64,000 bases of DNA from Arthrobacter yangruifuii (GTDB lineage: Bacteria; Actinomycetota; Actinomycetes; Actinomycetales; Micrococcaceae), in contig NZ_VTFX01000001.1 of assembly GCF_009192775.1 (NCBI RefSeq), forward strand, positions 186,001 to 250,000, written 5' to 3'. Position 1 is the stretch's first letter, and each line of letters starts with the position of its first letter. Shown one piece after another: positions 28,598-37,604 of this stretch. A model generated the notes under the pieces. It searched no databases. It was not told the origin of the DNA and saw only the letters and a program-made list of their open reading frames with translations. Made by a program: the position numbers and the translations under genes.

Positions 28598-29791
28598 CTA
28601 CAGTCCGGAAACCCGCCGGGCAGCCGGCTCTTCCCTCGGGTTGAACTTCAGCACGTCATCGAGGGCCAGGGTCCCCGTGGGCTGGTCTTCCTCTTCCAGC
28701 AGATACAGCCGCTGGATTCCGATCACGATGGAATCGGCAACCGTCTGGCGGAAGACCGGATCGGCAAGGCGCTCGGCGTCGTGCGCGTTGCTGAGATAGC
28801 CCAGGTCGAGCCCCACGGAGGGTACGCCGGGGACCTTCAAGGTGTCCCAGGTCCGGGCATGGACGCCCAGATTGTCCAGGTCGGTACGGGCACCGAGTTC
28901 CTTCAGCAACAGGACAGCGGCACGGTGGCCGATGGGGGACCGCGCCTCGCCGGTGCCCGGAAGGCCCCAGTAGTAGGCGGCCATGCCGGAGGCTGCCTGC
29001 TGGTCCAGCCAGTCACAGTGGATGTCCAGATTCAGGCTGGGAGTGTTCCGGCGTGACCCCGGCTCGCGCAGCAAATCGGGCTGCTGGGGAACCAGACGGG
29101 CACCGAACTCCCGCAGGATGCGTTCAACGCGCCCCGCAATGTCCGTGGTGACCAGCTGCTCGGTCAGCGGTTCCCCGCTGAGGCGCTCCACGGCGTGCGG
29201 GGACTGCAGCCGGGACCGGCCGATGTTAACGGAAATGACTCGCCCGCGCAGGGCTGCCGTGGAACGGTCCAGCCGCTCGTAGTCACGCAGGGCGAAGGCC
29301 TGGCTGGGTGTAATGGCGCGGTTCACCCGGGACATCGCCTGCATGGTGTCACCGTCGCAGACACCGCTGCCGGGCAGGCCGAGGTTCTGCTGCAGCTCGG
29401 CCACGGCGTAACGGGTACGCACGCCGAAACTGCCGTCAATATGACCGTAATAGAAGCCCAGGTGGGATAGGTGCCGCTGCAGTTCGGCGACGTCGTCGCC
29501 CCGCAGCTGCCCGCCCTCGACGAAGCTAAGGGTACGGTCTCCGAACCGGAATTGCGCCTCGGACAGCGCACGCTGGGTGTCCGGACCGGCAACGCCGTCA
29601 ACAATCAGGCCGCGGCTCTGCTGGAACGCACGGACCGCGGCGTCCACATGGTCATCAAAGATCGTCGGATCATTTACGGCGTCGGGTGCCAGGTAGGACA
29701 GGGTGACGCCAGCGCGCAGCAACGCTTCACGAAGCGTCACTACGCGCCGGCTGGCATCCAGCCTTCGCAGGCTCTCACCATGCACAGTCAT
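28598..29791 (-). CDS. cwlM: CwlM-type degenerate N-acetylmuramoyl-L-alanine amidase (regulator of peptidoglycan synthesis)
   Basis: The 397-residue protein has two peptidoglycan-binding-type modules (about 45-80 and 105-155) and an Amidase_3 fold (about 183-365). It lacks a signal peptide, so it is cytoplasmic. The first zinc-His motif of active amidases (DPGHGG) reads VNIGRSR here (Arg192 in place of His). The catalytic Glu before GFLSN is Asp329 in GLDLGYLSN; His258 is kept. This matches CwlM, which in mycobacteria is not a working hydrolase: PknB-phosphorylated CwlM stimulates MurA and the unphosphorylated form contacts MurJ. Thr372 and Thr374 near the C terminus are candidate phosphosites (inference). 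It lies beside trxA and parB, the M. tuberculosis order. Confidence 0.88.
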   Translation of the reverse strand: MTVHGESLRRLDASRRVVTLREALLRAGVTLSYLAPDAVNDPTIFDDHVDAAVRAFQQSRGLIVDGVAGPDTQRALSEAQFRFGDRTLSFVEGGQLRGDDVAELQRHLSHLGFYYGHIDGSFGVRTRYAVAELQQNLGLPGSGVCDGDTMQAMSRVNRAITPSQAFALRDYERLDRSTAALRGRVISVNIGRSRLQSPHAVERLSGEPLTEQLVTTDIAGRVERILREFGARLVPQQPDLLREPGSRRNTPSLNLDIHCDWLDQQAASGMAAYYWGLPGTGEARSPIGHRAAVLLLKELGARTDLDNLGVHARTWDTLKVPGVPSVGLDLGYLSNAHDAERLADPVFRQTVADSIVIGIQRLYLLEEEDQPTGTLALDDVLKFNPREEPAARRVSGL

Positions 29792-29797
29792 TGATAT

Positions 29798-30124
29798 TTA
29801 CTTCAGGAAAGCCGCGAATTCCTGCTCCAGGACCTGCTTCGGCTTGGCGCCGATGGACGTCGCCGCAACCTTACCGTCCTGGAACACGTAGACGGCCGGA
29901 ATGGAAGTGATGCCGTACTGGGCTGCGATCGCGGGGTTTTCGTCCACGTTCACCTTCACCACATCGACCTTGTCGCTGTACTGAGCCGCAATGTCGTCGA
30001 GGATGGGGGACAGCATGCGGCACGGACCGCACCATTCGGCCCAGAAATCCACGATGACCGGCTTGTTGGCGGTCAGGACGTCGGTGCCGAAGGAAGCATC
30101 GGTTACTGCTTTTGCACTGCTCAT
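29798..30124 (-). CDS. trxA: Thioredoxin
   Basis: The 108-residue cytoplasmic thioredoxin has the active site WAEWCGPCRM and the cis-Pro loop TSIPAVYVF. It reduces protein disulfides and is itself reduced by the adjacent thioredoxin reductase. ATG 30124 is preceded by AAGGAG nine bases upstream; the slightly longer frame to 30133 starts inside that ribosome site. It lies 27 bases after trxB on the same strand, so they form an operon. Confidence 0.96.
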   Translation of the reverse strand: MSSAKAVTDASFGTDVLTANKPVIVDFWAEWCGPCRMLSPILDDIAAQYSDKVDVVKVNVDENPAIAAQYGITSIPAVYVFQDGKVAATSIGAKPKQVLEQEFAAFLK

Positions 30125-30151
30125 TTTTTGCACTCCTTATGAAGAACGGGA

Positions 30152-31192
30152 CTAGAGGGCTGCGTGTTCGGAAACAGCCTCGGCCGGCGGGGTGGGGACC
30201 TCCGCCGCGGTGGAGACGGAATCGCCGAGATCGGCGAGGTAATGCTCGACGTCGACGGCGGCCACGCAGCCGGAACCGGAGGCCGTGATGGCCTGGCGGT
30301 AGGTCGGGTCGATGACGTCGCCGGCCGCGAATACGCCCGGCAGGGAGGTCTTGGAGGTGCGGCCGAGGACGGCGATGGTGCCTTCCTCGGTGAGTTCCAG
30401 CTGGCCGCGTACCAGGTCCGTGCGGGGGTCATTGCCGATGGCAACGAACACGCCTGTGACATTCAGCTCGGACTCGGAGCCGTCCTTGGTGTTGCGCAGG
30501 ACGAGGCCCGTGACCTTGTCCTCGCCGCGGATGGCAGCTACTTCCGAATCCCAGGCGAAGCGGATCTTTTCGTGGGCGAGGGCCCGCTCCTGCATGATCT
30601 TGGAGGCACGCAGGCTGTCCCGGCGGTGGACGACCGTCACGGACGAAGCGAACTTGGTGAGGAAGAGGGCCTCTTCCAGGGCTGAATCGCCGCCGCCGAC
30701 GACGGCAATGTCCTGACCCTTGAAGAAGAACCCGTCGCAGGTGGCACACCAGCTGACACCGCGGCCGGAGAGGCGCTTCTCATCGGGCAGGCCGAGTTCC
30801 CGGTAGGCGGAACCGGTGGAGATGATGATGGCCCGGGCACGGAAGGTCTCGCCGGTACCGATGGTGACGGTCTTGATGTCGCCGTCGAGCGTTACCTCGG
30901 TGACGTCCTCGAAAAGGATTTCCGTGCCGAAACGCGCGGCCTGCTTTTCGAAGTTCGCCATCAGGTCCGGACCCATGATTCCTTCGGGGAACCCGGGGAA
31001 GTTTTCCACGTCCGTGGTGTTCATCAGCTCGCCGCCGGCGGTGACGGAGCCGGCGATCAGCAGCGGCTTCAGGTTGGCGCGTGCTGCGTAGACGGCGGCG
31101 GTGTATCCGGAGGGTCCGGAGCCGACAATGATGACCTCGCGGACGTCGCCGGCTGCGGCGCCGTCGGTGGCTACGGGGTTTGCGGTGCTCAC
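30152..31192 (-). CDS. trxB: Thioredoxin reductase
   Basis: This 346-residue flavoenzyme transfers electrons from NADPH to thioredoxin. It has the FAD site GSGPSGYTAAVYAARAN, the redox motif WCATCDGFFF, the NADPH site GGGDSALEEALFLTKF and the C-terminal FAD motif GVFAAGDVIDPTYRQA. The C terminus extends about 25 residues beyond the core and is Ala/Pro-rich. The start is GTG 31192 with AAGGAAGAGGA upstream. Confidence 0.97.
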   Translation of the reverse strand: MSTANPVATDGAAAGDVREVIIVGSGPSGYTAAVYAARANLKPLLIAGSVTAGGELMNTTDVENFPGFPEGIMGPDLMANFEKQAARFGTEILFEDVTEVTLDGDIKTVTIGTGETFRARAIIISTGSAYRELGLPDEKRLSGRGVSWCATCDGFFFKGQDIAVVGGGDSALEEALFLTKFASSVTVVHRRDSLRASKIMQERALAHEKIRFAWDSEVAAIRGEDKVTGLVLRNTKDGSESELNVTGVFVAIGNDPRTDLVRGQLELTEEGTIAVLGRTSKTSLPGVFAAGDVIDPTYRQAITASGSGCVAAVDVEHYLADLGDSVSTAAEVPTPPAEAVSEHAAL

Positions 31193-31361
31193 GGGGTGTT
31201 CCTCTTCCTTGTTGAACTACAGTCTCGAACTACATCTGCGGACCGGGAGACCCGGTACCTTGGTGGTTACCCTGCACAACCACTATTGTTGCCAGCTTAT
31301 TCCGGCGGTGCCGCGCGGGTCATGCCCGTTGCGGCTACACGGCCGGATCGGTGCACAGGAG

Positions 31362-32849
31362 TCAGGAAACGCCGATTTCGGCGATCCTCAGGCCCCACGG
31401 GTACTGGGCCTGGACCCCGTTGAGACGGGGCAGCTGGGTGAAGTTAACGATGACGTAGCGGGCAGAGGCAACCTGGCCGTCCGTCTTGGGCACCGGGATG
31501 CTGCTGGTCGGGCCGGTGAACCCGCTCTGGGCCACCGGTGTTGCCCCCTCCAGGTCCGGAGTGTCGTTGAGCATCACGGTGAAGCTGCCGCCCGTGCCGT
31601 TGACCTGGGTGATGTTGACCTCGTTCACGGCCGATTCCTCACCCAGGTCCACCACCAGGGCCAGGCTCGGGGCGAGTCCGCCGAAGGTGTCGCTGGCGTA
31701 GACAAAACTGGACCAGTACGAGGAAGGGTTGCCGTCGATGATCTGCGGCAGGGTTCCGTCATTGTCCGCGTCCAAGAGCGTGTTTTCCGGAACGAAGCGG
31801 GTGATGCCGGCGATTTCCGGCGCGGGCGCGGGCGCCGGAGCGGCTTCGCCGGCGTCCGTAGCTTCCGCTGAAGGCTCCTGCGCGGGCTCCGTTGACGTTC
31901 CCGCTTCCGAAGTGGACCCGAACATTTCCCCCATTTTGCCCAGCTGGGAGACTGCGAGGACCACGGCCAGGACGAGCACAAGGCTCAGGATCGCACCGAT
32001 AAGGACGCGGCCGGATTTGCGGTTCGGCTTGTCGCCGGTGTCGTTTGCGTCAGCATCGTAGTCGTCGTCGAAGCCGAACGGGTCATACCCGTCCTCCTCG
32101 TAGGACCCGTCCGCCACGGCGGATTTGGGGAAGGTCGAGGCGGAACGGGCGTTGCGTTCGGGCACCGGAACCGCGCGGGGTTCATCCTCTTCCCATTTGG
32201 TGACCTTGGCAGTCGCTGAGGACCCGGACTGCCCGGGCCGGCCAACGGGGGCCGGGGGAACATTGGCACCGCCGGTTGCGGCTTCCGCCGGGGCGTCGGC
32301 GGCGTCGCCGAATTCGAGGTCCCGTTCCGCGCCGGCGGACCCGACGGCGGCTGCGGTTCCTGCGGCTCCGGTCCTGCCGAGCCGGGACTTCCTGGGCTTG
32401 GTGCCGCCGGAGAGCAGCGGCCTGCGGGGCTCACGCTCCGCGTAGTCCTCTTCGTCGTCATTTTCCGGTTCCCGGGAGCGGGGCATGCCGAAGATTTCCG
32501 AGCCCAAAGTGTCAGTGAAGAACGGCTCTACGTAGGGAGCGTCCCGCTCAATCACCAGATCCAGGAGATCTGCGGCGTTGGCATTGTTCGTGATCAAGTA
32601 GGTACGGCCGTCGCTGACGCCCAGATCCAGCACCTGGACGTTGCTGTTGCGTTCACCGGTGGCGATTTCACGGGCACTGGCCGAGACCTGGCTGGCGTTG
32701 ACGGGGGCAGCGACGAGGATGCTCACAGATCGGTTGAGGACCTGGTCCACGCCGTCGAGAACCTGATCCTGCTCCGCTGAGGCAAGCACCCGGGCAGTTA
32801 CCTTGTAACGGCCGCCCAGTACTGAACCGACGTCTAGCGACTGTGGCAC
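31362..32849 (-). CDS. Half-kinase (N-lobe-like) membrane protein with extracellular discoidin-like domain
   Basis: The 495-residue protein starts like a Ser/Thr kinase N-lobe: GGRYKV at 12-17, RSVSILVAA at about 40-48, and an end near residue 100 (LDLGVSDGRTYLITN). It has no VAIK lysine and no HRD or DFG motifs, so it cannot be an active kinase. A 180-residue acidic, Pro/Ala-rich linker leads to one membrane helix (281-301). A Pro/Ala-rich stalk and a discoidin/F5-8C-like beta domain (about 350-495; DGNPSSYWSSF, ALVVDLGEE) follow outside. In mycobacteria MurJ itself carries a pseudokinase and an extracellular domain; here this module is a separate protein encoded 173 bases downstream of murJ. 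That link is inference from layout and domain appearance. Confidence 0.8.
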   Translation of the reverse strand: MPQSLDVGSVLGGRYKVTARVLASAEQDQVLDGVDQVLNRSVSILVAAPVNASQVSASAREIATGERNSNVQVLDLGVSDGRTYLITNNANAADLLDLVIERDAPYVEPFFTDTLGSEIFGMPRSREPENDDEEDYAEREPRRPLLSGGTKPRKSRLGRTGAAGTAAAVGSAGAERDLEFGDAADAPAEAATGGANVPPAPVGRPGQSGSSATAKVTKWEEDEPRAVPVPERNARSASTFPKSAVADGSYEEDGYDPFGFDDDYDADANDTGDKPNRKSGRVLIGAILSLVLVLAVVLAVSQLGKMGEMFGSTSEAGTSTEPAQEPSAEATDAGEAAPAPAPAPEIAGITRFVPENTLLDADNDGTLPQIIDGNPSSYWSSFVYASDTFGGLAPSLALVVDLGEESAVNEVNITQVNGTGGSFTVMLNDTPDLEGATPVAQSGFTGPTSSIPVPKTDGQVASARYVIVNFTQLPRLNGVQAQYPWGLRIAEIGVS

Positions 32850-33022
32850 GTGTTCCTCCCATGAAACGGCAATAAGACTGCGGCGCGTTTTGTTGCGACC
32901 ATTGCGTATTTGACCATGCGTACTTTATTCACGGACATGGAACACGGCCGGCTGCCGCAGTCCTGACCTGCCTGCTTTGCTCCCATGCTACCTGTGACGC
33001 GGAAGAATGCCGGAAGCGCGCT

Positions 33023-34684
33023 TTAGGGAGTCCGGCGGAGTTTGGCAAGGAGCGGTGCCAGGAAAGCGTCCAACTCGGTGACTTTCAGGACGCGCAGCAG
33101 CAGGTAGTACGCCACTGCCATCAACGCGCCGCAGACCACCAGCACCACTGTGGCCGAGGGGACGGAATGCCAGGCAAACCCGTCCGTTGAGTAGCCGCCC
33201 ATCAGGGCCAGCATGGCCGAGCCGACGACGCCCGCACCCAGGGCAGCAACCACGAGGCGCACATGGACGTCGAAGATCCGGGCTCCGCCGTAGTCGCCCA
33301 GACTGCGCCGCAGGAAGATATGGCTGACCACGACGGCGGCGATGTTGCCAAGGGAATAGGCCACGGCCAGGCCGAAGATGATTTTGTCAGCGGGCAGGGC
33401 GGCCGCGCCCACGGCCAGGGCAACGCCGAAAGCCGAGAGGATCACCTGCATGATCATCGGGGTCTTGGCATCTTCGTTGGCGTAGAACGCCCGGTTCATC
33501 AGGAAGGTGGCGCTAAGGAAGGGGGCCGTGACCGCCAGCAGCACCAGGACCTGGGCCTGCAGGGTGGCCGAGACGGGCGAACCGCCGCTGAACCAGACGC
33601 TGATGGGACCGGCCAGGACAATCAGCACCGCCGAGCAGAAGACCGTGGCCACGCCGATGGCCCGCAGCCCCTGGGAAAGGGTTTCCCGCACGCCGTCGTA
33701 GTTCTTCTCGGCGTAGGCATGGGACATGTTGTTGAACAGCACCGTGGCCAGGGACAGGGTGATGACCGAGTGCGGGATGATGTACAGCATCGACGCCGTT
33801 TCCAGGTTCAACTGCCCGGCGATCTCCTGGCCCCTGGCCAGATACGCGGGCCGGGCGTCCGAGGCGATCGTGGCCACGTGGGTGTAGACCAGATAGGCGC
33901 CGTTGCCAATCAGCATGGTGATGATGGTCCACTTGGCCACATGGCCGGTCTCCCGCAGCCCCACGCCGCGCAGTCCGAAGGAGGGCCGCAGCCCCAGGCC
34001 CAGCCGGCGCAGCGGGAACACCAGGACCAGTGCCTGCAGCGCAATGCCGAGGGTGGTGCTTCCGGCCAGGATCACCGTGGCCTGCGTGGTCCAGGTCTCC
34101 GGGGAGAACGACGACGCCTCCTCGCGGCCAACGAACGAAATGAAGACGAGGAGTCCGGCAATGGCCACGATGTTGTTCACCACGGGCGCCCACATATAGG
34201 CGCCGAACCTGCCGTTGGCGTTGAGGATCTGCCCAATCACCGCGTACGCACCGTAGAAGAAAATCTGCGGGAAGAGCCAATAGGCAAAGGTCGTCGCCAG
34301 GGTCAGCCGATCGCCGCTCAGCGACAGGACGGCAGACAGGATCACGGGCGCCGCCAGCGTGGCCACCAGGGCAATGCCGCCCAGCAGCACGAGGCTCAGC
34401 GTGAGCACCCTGGAGACGTAGTCCGTACCCCGGTCCGGCCGCTTGCTGGCCTTAATGATCTGCGGCACCAGCACTGCGTTGAACACGCCGCCGGCCACCA
34501 TCAGGTAGATGAAGTTCGGCAGCACGTTGGCGGAGCTGAAAACATCGCTGACCAGCCCGGTGTTGCCGATGGCAACAGCCAGCAGGGCGGTGCGGACGAG
34601 TCCAAGGAGGCGGGAAACCAGCGTTCCGGCTGCCATTACGGCACTCGAGCGCGCGGTACTGGGGGCTATAGTCTTTTCGGCCAT
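33023..34684 (-). CDS. murJ: Lipid II flippase MurJ (MviN)
   Basis: The 553-residue MOP-family protein has about 14 membrane helices and translocates the peptidoglycan precursor lipid II across the membrane. It begins MAEKTIAPSTARSSAVMAAG with the LVSRLLGLVRTALLA helix, and NVLPNFIYLMVAGGVFNAVLVP follows, both typical of MurJ. It ends soon after helix 14 and does not carry the pseudokinase extension found in mycobacterial MviN. ATG 34684. The adjacent half-kinase gene and cwlM suggest PknB-dependent control. Confidence 0.95.
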   Translation of the reverse strand: MAEKTIAPSTARSSAVMAAGTLVSRLLGLVRTALLAVAIGNTGLVSDVFSSANVLPNFIYLMVAGGVFNAVLVPQIIKASKRPDRGTDYVSRVLTLSLVLLGGIALVATLAAPVILSAVLSLSGDRLTLATTFAYWLFPQIFFYGAYAVIGQILNANGRFGAYMWAPVVNNIVAIAGLLVFISFVGREEASSFSPETWTTQATVILAGSTTLGIALQALVLVFPLRRLGLGLRPSFGLRGVGLRETGHVAKWTIITMLIGNGAYLVYTHVATIASDARPAYLARGQEIAGQLNLETASMLYIIPHSVITLSLATVLFNNMSHAYAEKNYDGVRETLSQGLRAIGVATVFCSAVLIVLAGPISVWFSGGSPVSATLQAQVLVLLAVTAPFLSATFLMNRAFYANEDAKTPMIMQVILSAFGVALAVGAAALPADKIIFGLAVAYSLGNIAAVVVSHIFLRRSLGDYGGARIFDVHVRLVVAALGAGVVGSAMLALMGGYSTDGFAWHSVPSATVVLVVCGALMAVAYYLLLRVLKVTELDAFLAPLLAKLRRTP

Positions 34685-34750
34685 CGTGACCCTATGTTCT
34701 CACCTCGGGCAGGGATTCCCTCAACCGACGGCCCGGCCGGGCCGGAAGTA

Positions 34751-35281
34751 TCAGAGGTAACGCGGGAGGATTTCGCGGGCCAGGTCCGCGATGCGGCGTT
34801 CGTTGGGGAAGGACAGCTTCCGGCCGAGTTCCGCCAGCGGAATCCAGGCAACGTCGACGGCCTCGTGGTCCGGATCATTTTCTATGGTCAGGTGCCCGCC
34901 GCAGGCCTCGAGCAGGAAATGATGGACGGTTTTATGCACGCGGTGACCGCTGACCGTGAACCAGTAGTCGATGCTGCCCAGAGCCGTCAGGATGCGGCCG
35001 TCGATCCCCGTTTCCTCGGCAATTTCCCGGATGGCGGCACTCTGGTTGTCTTCGTCGTTCTCGGGATGGCCTTTCGGGAGGCACCATTCCAGCCGCCCGC
35101 CGCGGTTCAGCCGGGCGATAATGGCGACCTGCAGCAGCTCGGTTGAGGTATCCACCACAATCCCGCCGGCGGAGACTTCTTCGACCGTGGGCAGCGGTGC
35201 ATGTACCGAATGCGCACCGGCGCCGCCCATTGACGCTGTCAACGGGGTCCGCTTGGGGGCGCTCGGTACGGGATGGGCCAT
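34751..35281 (-). CDS. Nudix hydrolase (MutT4-like)
   Basis: The 176-residue protein has a full Nudix box: Gly of KGHPENDE through REIAEETGI, matching Gx5Ex7REUxEExGU. The N-terminal 35 residues are variable. Nudix enzymes split nucleoside-diphosphate-linked compounds; the substrate is not readable. It is divergent from pcnA and upstream of murJ, the same neighbourhood as mutT4 in mycobacteria. The start used is ATG 35281; a later start cannot be excluded. Confidence 0.9.
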   Translation of the reverse strand: MAHPVPSAPKRTPLTASMGGAGAHSVHAPLPTVEEVSAGGIVVDTSTELLQVAIIARLNRGGRLEWCLPKGHPENDEDNQSAAIREIAEETGIDGRILTALGSIDYWFTVSGHRVHKTVHHFLLEACGGHLTIENDPDHEAVDVAWIPLAELGRKLSFPNERRIADLAREILPRYL

Positions 35282-35424
35282 ACTCCCACTGTAACGATCT
35301 TTGCCCGGCGATGATGACTGTTATCCGGGCAGCCGGGAGGGAAGCGGGAACCCTCGGCGTGTCCGCGCACGGGTGAGCCCCGGTTGTCGGTCTTCGCTGT
35401 TTTATCTGGCAGGCTTAAAGCACT

Positions 35425-36951
35425 ATGGTGCACCTTTTTGATAGCTCGGCTTTGAACTCCCCCTTACCCGACGTGATTCCGGAACTCGGTGCGCGCTTCG
35501 AGGCTGCCGGGTATGAGCTCTCACTGGTGGGAGGTCCCGTCCGCGACCTGTTCCTGGGCCGGGTGTCGCCGGACCTGGATTTCACCACCAATGCACGCCC
35601 GGATGACATCATCAGGGTCATCAAGGGCTGGGCCGATACCTTCTGGGAGATCGGCCGGGAGTTCGGCACCATCGGAATGCGCAAGGACGGCTACCAGGTG
35701 GAGGTCACCACCTACCGGGCCGATGCCTATGATCCCGACTCCCGCAAGCCCGCCGTGGCTTTCGGCGACAAGCTTGAAGACGACCTGTTCCGCCGTGACT
35801 TTACGATGAACGCGATGGCACTGCGGCTGCCGTCCATGGAACTGGTGGATCCCTTCGGCGGAGCCCGCGACCTGCACGCCGGCATGGTGCGCACTCCCGG
35901 TGCGCCGTCGACGTCGTTCTCCGACGATCCGCTGCGCATGATGCGGGCCGCCCGCTTCGCCTCCCAGCTGGGAGTGCAGGTAGCACCGGATGTCTTTGAA
36001 GCGATGCGGGAGATGGCCGGGCGGATCGGGATCATCTCCGCGGAACGGGTCCGGGATGAACTGACCAAGCTGATCTGCGGCAAGGCTCCGTGGACCGGCG
36101 TGGACCTGCTGGTGGAGAGCGGGCTGGCCGACCATGTGCTGCCCGAGGTCTCGGCGCTTCGGCTGGAGATCGACGAGCACCACCGGCACAAGGACGTGTA
36201 CCAGCACTCGCTGACGGTGCTCCGCCAGGCCTGCGAGCTGGAAACCGGAAGCGATGGTCCGGTGCCGGCGCCGGACTTCGTGCTGCGTTTCGCCGCCCTG
36301 ATGCACGACGTCGGCAAGCCGGCTACGCGGCGTTTTGAACCGAACGGATCCGTGAGCTTCCTCCACCACGACGGTGTGGGGGCCAAACTCACCGCCAAGC
36401 GCATGAAGGCCCTGCGGTTCGACAACGACACTACGAAGGCCGTTGCACGGCTCGTGGAACTGCACATGCGCTTCTATGGTTACGGGGACGCAGGCTGGAC
36501 CGATTCAGCGGTGCGGCGGTATGTAAATGACGCCGGACCGCTGCTGCAGCGGCTGCACCGCCTCACCCGGTCCGACGTCACCACCCGAAACCGGCGCAAG
36601 GCCGAGCGGCTGGCCTTCGCCTATGACGACCTGGAGCAGCGGATTGCCGCGCTGGCAGAGCAGGAAGAGCTGGCCGCCATTCGTCCGGACCTGGACGGTG
36701 AGCAGATCATGGCCCTGCTGCAGATCCGGCCCGGTCCGGTGGTGGGCCGGGCCTACCGGTTCCTGCTGGAGGAACGGATGGAAAACGGACCGCGCAGCGA
36801 GGCTGAAACCGCGGAGCTGCTGCACGCGTGGTGGGCCGACCAACCGGAGAACCCGATTGCCGGCACTGGCACAATCCCTGATACAACGGAAAGGGAATCC
36901 CGGGAGCAACCGGAAGCAGCAGGACCGAACGAGAAGGACAGCAAAAAATGA
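35425..36951 (+). CDS. pcnA: CCA tRNA nucleotidyltransferase / poly(A) polymerase family
   Basis: The 508-residue enzyme adds or repairs the tRNA 3' CCA. The nucleotidyltransferase head shows LVGGPVRDLFLGR and the metal-binding SPDLDFTT, followed by RRDFTMNAMAL. An HD-type domain follows with HRHKDVYQHS, LMHDVGKPATR and VELHMRF. This HD-containing form is usual in actinobacteria. tRNA genes in this window lack encoded CCA, so the enzyme is needed. It overlaps the following phosphatase gene by four bases. Confidence 0.94.
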   Translation: MVHLFDSSALNSPLPDVIPELGARFEAAGYELSLVGGPVRDLFLGRVSPDLDFTTNARPDDIIRVIKGWADTFWEIGREFGTIGMRKDGYQVEVTTYRADAYDPDSRKPAVAFGDKLEDDLFRRDFTMNAMALRLPSMELVDPFGGARDLHAGMVRTPGAPSTSFSDDPLRMMRAARFASQLGVQVAPDVFEAMREMAGRIGIISAERVRDELTKLICGKAPWTGVDLLVESGLADHVLPEVSALRLEIDEHHRHKDVYQHSLTVLRQACELETGSDGPVPAPDFVLRFAALMHDVGKPATRRFEPNGSVSFLHHDGVGAKLTAKRMKALRFDNDTTKAVARLVELHMRFYGYGDAGWTDSAVRRYVNDAGPLLQRLHRLTRSDVTTRNRRKAERLAFAYDDLEQRIAALAEQEELAAIRPDLDGEQIMALLQIRPGPVVGRAYRFLLEERMENGPRSEAETAELLHAWWADQPENPIAGTGTIPDTTERESREQPEAAGPNEKDSKK

Positions 36952-37604
36952 GCAACGGAGAAAACTTCGGACCGGCAGTTCCGGACCTGACTCCGTCCGG
37001 AACGCGGCTGCCCCGGCTCTGGCTGCTGCGTCACGGAGAAACTGAATGGTCCCGCGAAGGCAACTACACCGGCCTGACGGACATCCCCCTCACCGCAGAG
37101 GGTGAAGGCCAGGCCCGGGCAGCGGAAAAGAAGATCGGCCCGGTGACCTTCGACCGGGTGCTCACCTCCCCGCTGATCCGTGCCCGCCGTACCGCTGAGC
37201 TGGTGGGCTACCCCGACGCCGAAGTGGTTCCCCACGCACACGAATGGGACTACGGCGACAACGAGGGCCGCAACAGCCGTCAGGTGCGGGCCGAAAACCC
37301 CGGCTACCTGATCTGGAAGGACGGCGTGCCCAACGGCGAGACGCTGGCCCAGGTTGCTGAACGTGCTGACCGCATCATCTCCTCGGTGCAGGCCGGCTGC
37401 GGCACCGCAATGGACCGCGATCCCGGGGCGACGCCGGTGGAGAAAGTCCTCTTGGTGGCACATGGCCACTTCCTGCGCATCCTGGCAGCGCGGTGGCTTG
37501 GTCTTGCCCCCGAGATGGGCAGGCATTTCGCGTTGAGCACCGCCGCCGTCTGCGTCCTCGGCTGGGACAAGCACACCCCGGCCGTTGTCGGATGGAATCT
37601 CTAA
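36948..37604 (+). CDS. Histidine phosphatase family protein
   Basis: The 218-residue protein has the phosphoglycerate-mutase-like catalytic motif LLRHGETEWSREGNYTGLTDIPL with the nucleophile His. RVLTSPLIRARRTAEL supplies Arg, and LLVAHGHFLRIL supplies the second His. The substrate is not known; such enzymes range from phosphoglycerate mutase to sugar and nucleotide phosphatases. ATGA overlap with pcnA indicates cotranslation. Confidence 0.9.
   Translation: MSNGENFGPAVPDLTPSGTRLPRLWLLRHGETEWSREGNYTGLTDIPLTAEGEGQARAAEKKIGPVTFDRVLTSPLIRARRTAELVGYPDAEVVPHAHEWDYGDNEGRNSRQVRAENPGYLIWKDGVPNGETLAQVAERADRIISSVQAGCGTAMDRDPGATPVEKVLLVAHGHFLRILAARWLGLAPEMGRHFALSTAAVCVLGWDKHTPAVVGWNL

Noticed and set aside
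33263-35146. 627-codon plus-strand frame opposite murJ and the Nudix gene
   Set aside because: Shadow frame rich in Gly, Gln, His and Arg; MurJ and Nudix motifs are on the other strand.
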